A DNA stretch of 50,301 nucleotides. Origin: JAKLKS01 sp964370855. GTDB lineage: Bacteria > Planctomycetota > JAJSAM01 > JAKLKS01. Positions 47,372 through 50,301 of this stretch are shown piece after piece (within the stretch, counting starts at the first letter, position 1; every line of letters begins with the position of its first letter). Where the stretch lies: assembly GCA_964370855.1 (NCBI GenBank), contig CAYJMF010000024.1, forward strand, positions 1-50,301, written 5' to 3'. Under the pieces are notes generated by a model that saw only the letters and a list, made by a program, of their open reading frames with translations, was not told the origin of the DNA and ran no database searches. Made by a program: the position numbers and the translations under genes.

Positions 47372-47785
47372 ATGCCGGTGCGTCCGCCGGAATCGCTGAC
47401 CGGGGCCGTCTACGCCGCCCTGCGCGTCGCCGCGGGGCTCATGTTCGCCTTCCACGGGCTCCAGAAGTTCGGGTTCCTGAGCGACAAGCAGTTCCCCCTC
47501 CTCACCCAGGCCGGGATCGGGGGCGTGATCGAGATCTCCACGGGGTTCGCCATCGCGGCGGGGCTCCTGACCCGGTGGGCCGCCTTCCTGGCCAGCGGCA
47601 CCATGCTGGTGGCCTACGTCCAGTTCCACTGGAAGTTCGCCTTCGACGCGAACTTCCTCCCCGGCGTGAACCAGGGGGAGCTGGCCCTCCTCTACTCCGG
47701 GCTCTTCCTCTACATGGCCTGCCGGGGATCGGGCCGGTGGAGCGTGGACGCCTGCCTGGCGGAGTGCGGACCGAAGGAGGGGTGA
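47372..47785 (+). CDS. DoxX family membrane protein
   Basis: A 137-residue four-helix membrane protein of the DoxX group. GLMFAFHGLQKFGFL, GIGGVIEISTGFAIAAGLLTRWAAFLAS and YVQFHWKFAFDANFLPGVNQGELALLYSGLFLY are typical. Family members are linked to quinol oxidation or redox stress. ATG 47372 with GAGGAGGGGG upstream. Bases 47191-47371 before it hold only C-rich sequence with no visible signal. A DCC thiol-oxidoreductase gene lies convergent next door. Confidence 0.9.
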   Translation: MPVRPPESLTGAVYAALRVAAGLMFAFHGLQKFGFLSDKQFPLLTQAGIGGVIEISTGFAIAAGLLTRWAAFLASGTMLVAYVQFHWKFAFDANFLPGVNQGELALLYSGLFLYMACRGSGRWSVDACLAECGPKEG

Positions 47786-47801
47786 GGGGGGCGCGGGCCG
47801 T

Positions 47802-48194
47802 TCAGGGGTCGAACCGCGCCCGGAGTCCCGCCTCCGCCGCCGGGCAGGGGTCGGCCCCGGGACGCCGCGGGCGGATCCGCGTCGCGGCCACGGCCCGGTA
47901 GCCGGCCTCCCGCAGGAACCGCGGCACCGCCGCGAGGAGGGCCGCCGTCCGTCGCCGGCCCACCGTCCGCAGCACGTGGATCACGGCGTCGCTCCGGAGG
48001 AGCCACCGACCGTCGGCGGTCTCGACGACGAGGGTCCCCCGCATCGCCGCGCGTCGCTCCGGGGGGACCCGCGCCGCGAAGGTCTCCCCCCCGAGCGGCG
48101 CGAACCGGAAGCGCGCCGCCCCGTCAAGGCGGAGGATCCACCGGACCCGGCCCCGGCAGAAGCCGCACTCCCCGTCGTAGTAGACCCGTTCCAC
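47802..48194 (-). CDS. DCC1-like thiol-disulfide oxidoreductase (DUF393)
   Basis: A 130-residue protein of the DCC/DUF393 family, thioredoxin-like. The N-terminus ERVYYDGECGFCRGRVRW bears the diagnostic YDGxCGFC with the redox CxxC. FRFAPLGGETFAAR and DAVIHVLRTVGRR are also typical. I prefer GTG 48194: an ATG at 48203 also fits, but it overlaps a TAGGAT hexamer (48202-48207), which is 7 bases from the GTG, the spacing seen at other genes here. Often found near DoxX genes, as here. Confidence 0.88.
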   Translation of the reverse strand: MERVYYDGECGFCRGRVRWILRLDGAARFRFAPLGGETFAARVPPERRAAMRGTLVVETADGRWLLRSDAVIHVLRTVGRRRTAALLAAVPRFLREAGYRAVAATRIRPRRPGADPCPAAEAGLRARFDP

Positions 48195-48201
48195 GACCCC
48201 C

Positions 48202-48207
48202 ATCCTA
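48202..48207 (-). promoter_or_regulatory. -10-like TAGGAT before the DCC gene
   Basis: Minus-strand TAGGAT is 7 bases before GTG 48194. The annotatable ATG at 48203 uses the AT of this hexamer, so if the hexamer is a promoter the longer start cannot be used. Confidence 0.4.
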
Positions 48208-48228
48208 GGCGGGGCCCCGCCTCCGCCG

Positions 48229-48234
48229 TATCCT
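48229..48234 (+). promoter_or_regulatory. -10-like TATCCT before S9 peptidase
   Basis: GCCGTATCCTC matches the upstream sequence of the gene starting at 23552. It lies 37 bases before GTG 48272, with AAGGAG at 48261-48266 as Shine-Dalgarno. Confidence 0.4.
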
Positions 48235-48271
48235 CGCGGCGCCCCCGCCGCGGAGGGGGAAAGGAGTCAAC

Positions 48272-50220
48272 GTGGACATCGCCCTCGCCGCCGCCCTCCT
48301 CGCCGTCCTCCTCCTCGCCCCTGGCTGCGCCGCCGCCGGGCGGGAGGGGCGCCCCCCGGCCCCGGGGGAGCGCCTCCCCGAGGTGCGGGGACCCGGCACG
48401 GCCCCCTCCGACGACGCCGCGTCCGCCGCCGACGCCCGGCTCTACTTCTCCGTCCGCGGGCAGTCGGCCCCGAGCCTCTCCCCCGGCGGGGACCGCATCG
48501 CGTGGATGGAATCCGTCACCGGCTCCCCCCAGGCGTGGCGCGCCGACCGGCCGCTGGGGTGGCCCGTGCAGGTGACCCACTTCGCCGACCGCGCCACGGG
48601 GGTCCGCTGGGCCCCCGGCGGGGAGGCGCTCCTGGTCTCCGGGGACCTCGGCGGCGACGAGCGGGACGACCTCCTCCTCGTGCGGCCCGACGGGAGCCGC
48701 CCCGTGGTGCTGGCGCGCGGATCCGGGGGGCGCAACGAGGCCGGCGGCTTCACCCCCGACGGGGCGGCCCTCGTCTTCGCCTCCACGCGCCGCCACCCGG
48801 CGCATCACGACCTCTGGATCGCGGAGACCGCCACGGGGGAGGCGCGGCCCCTCTTCGAGAGCGACGACATGAACGCCGCGGGCGACGTGAGCCCCGACGG
48901 GAGCCGGGTGATCCACACCCGCTCCCACGGCTCCTTCGAGACGGAACTGGCCGTGGTGGACCTCGCGACGGGGGAGCGGACGCGGCTCCTGCCCGACGCC
49001 CCGCCGGCCCGCTACCTGGACGCCCGCTGGTCCGCCGACGGGCGCTCCCTCCTCTGCGTGAGCGACCTCGGCCGGGACTTCCTCGCGATCCAGCGCATCC
49101 CCCTCGACGGCGGCGCGCCGGAGGTGGTGGCGGCGGCGGAGGGGGACGTGGAGGAGTTCGACTACTCCCCCGCCACGGGCTGGATGGCGTGGACGGAGAA
49201 CGACCGCGGGCGGTCGCGGCTGCTGGCGTGGAACCCCGGCGCCGGGGGGCGGCCGGTGATCCTCCTCGAGGGGGGACGGGCCGGCTCCGGGCCGGTCTTC
49301 GCCGGGGGGGCTGCGGTGCTGGCGGTGGCCTGGGGATCGGCGACGCGGCCCTCCTCGCTGCTGCGCTTCGACCTTCGCGGCGCCCACCCGACGGGGGAGG
49401 AGATGACGCGGCCGGACTTCGCCGGGCTCGACGCCTCCGCCTTCGTGGAGCCGGAGGAGCGGCGGTTCCCCTCCTTCGACGGGACGGAGATCTCCGGCTT
49501 CCTCTACCGCCCCCGCGGGGGGAGCGGCTCCTGCGTCGTCCTCGTGCACGGGGGGCCGGAGGGGCAGTACAGGCCGGGGTTCGACCCGCTGGTGCAGCTC
49601 CTCGTCGCGCGGGGGCACGCGGTGTTCGCGCCCAACGTGCGCGGTTCCACGGGCTACGGCCGGGCCTTCGCGAAGCTCGACGACGGGACGCGGCGCATGG
49701 ACTCGGTGCGGGACCTCGAGGCGGTGCACGACCACCTCGTCGCGACGGGGGTGGCGCCGGCGGACCGCATCGCCGTGATGGGGGGCTCCTACGGGGGCTA
49801 CATGGTGCTCATGGCGGTCACCCACCAGCCGGAGCGGTGGGCGGCGGGGGTGGACGTGGTCGGCATCAGCCACCTCGGGACCTTCCTGCGCAACACCGGC
49901 GCCTACCGGCGGCGGCACCGCGCGGCGGAGTACGGGGATCCCGTGGAGTGCGCCGACTTCCACGAGGAGACGGCTCCCGTGAACCACGCCGACCGGATCC
50001 GGGCCCCCCTCTTCATCATCCAGGGGCGGAACGACCCGCGGGTGCCGGCCAGCGAGACGGAGCAGATCGCCGCGGCGGCGCGGGCGAACGGGGTCGCCGT
50101 GGAGGTCCTCATGTACGAGGACGAGGGCCACGGCCTCTCCAAGCTGCGCAACCGCGTGGAGGCCTACGGCAGGGTGGCCGACTTCCTGACCGCCATACTG
50201 AACCCGACCCGGATTGGCGG
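48272..50220 (+). CDS. S9 family (prolyl oligopeptidase/acylaminoacyl) peptidase, lipoprotein
   Basis: About 649 visible residues. GTG 48272 gives a lipoprotein signal ending LLLAPGC (Cys 19), so it is tethered in the periplasm or on the outer membrane. A beta-propeller built from WD40/TolB-like blades (SPGGDRIAWME, TPDGAALVFASTRR, SPDGSRVIHTR, SADGRSLLCVS) precedes an alpha/beta-hydrolase domain. Catalytic triad: S506 in GGSYGGYM, D588 in GRNDPRVP and H620 in EDEGHGLSK. It cleaves peptides or acyl-peptides. No stop is seen: the frame stays open into the G/C homopolymer, and VADFLTAILNPTR looks like the natural C-terminal helix, so only a few residues can be missing. Confidence 0.92.
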
Positions 50221-50301
50221 GGGGGGGGGGGGGGGGCGGCCCCCCCCCCGGCGGGGCCCGGGGGGGCCCCCCCCCCCCCCCCCCCAACCGGGGGGGGGGG
50301 G
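50220..50301. other. Poly-G/C contig end
   Basis: Runs of G and C broken only by two A near the end. No coding or regulatory content is credible. Like the poly-C at position 1 it is probably a contig-end artefact, and it hides the stop codon of the S9 peptidase. Confidence 0.85.

Overview
The window is one very GC-rich stretch of about 50 kb with 47 protein genes called (two uncertain) and one decayed gene. I saw no rRNA, tRNA or CRISPR array. Both ends run into G/C homopolymer (1-54 and about 50220-50301), which looks like contig-end artefact, so the last gene has no visible stop. Secreted HEAT-repeat proteins, carboxypeptidase-regulatory-like repeat proteins, an FG-GAP lipoprotein, an ECF sigma factor with a membrane-linked C-terminal extension and many lipoprotein signals suggest a Gram-negative bacterium, most like Planctomycetota or a neighbouring uncultured lineage. 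This placement is inference; no marker gene is present.

Layout. 0.2-6.2 kb: a four-gene envelope glycan operon (three glycosyltransferases and an MsbA-type ABC exporter with a large sensor-like N-terminus), every junction a 4-base overlap. 6.2-13.5 kb, minus strand: small hypothetical, corA, feoAB with a Fur-like box, an SLC13/RCK transporter, a methyltransferase and a DUF488 protein; two long perfect inverted repeats sit between genes. 13.6-18.3 kb: secreted degenerate peptidase-like, HEAT and FG-GAP proteins. 18.3-21.8 kb: an accessory patch with a DUF4160-like/HTH/membrane-protein operon, a decayed internal-deletion copy of that membrane protein, and a divergent AAA ATPase/DUF4276 pair resembling two-component defence systems. 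22-27 kb: a GT-C membrane glycosyltransferase and a 14-heme cytochrome/beta-barrel pair, a probable trans-outer-membrane electron conduit. 27.3-31.6 kb: an operon of Dam-type methyltransferase, restriction-endonuclease-like protein, SAMHD1-like HD hydrolase and cyclase-family lipoprotein, all coupled by 4-base overlaps. 31.6-33.1 kb: REP-like palindromes bracketing an AAA_14/DUF4143 ATPase. 33.1-36 kb: membrane protein, sugar formyltransferase-like enzyme and methyltransferase. 36-43.2 kb: a 220-base cruciform element, the ECF sigma factor, a HEAT protein and two divergent repeat-rich surface proteins. 43.2-50.2 kb: SRPBCC protein, PIN/Phd toxin-antitoxin with a clear operator, a DUF883/holin-like operon, a C39-like lipoprotein pair, DoxX, DCC thiol-oxidoreductase and an S9 peptidase.

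Two patterns cross the whole window. First, a TANNNT -10-like hexamer lies only 6-10 bases before the start codon of several genes that lack a Shine-Dalgarno sequence, which suggests leaderless transcripts, while other genes have the hexamer 20-50 bases upstream plus a good Shine-Dalgarno. Second, REP-like palindromes built around GGTGTCNGACACC, and other long inverted repeats, fill otherwise very tight intergenic spaces.
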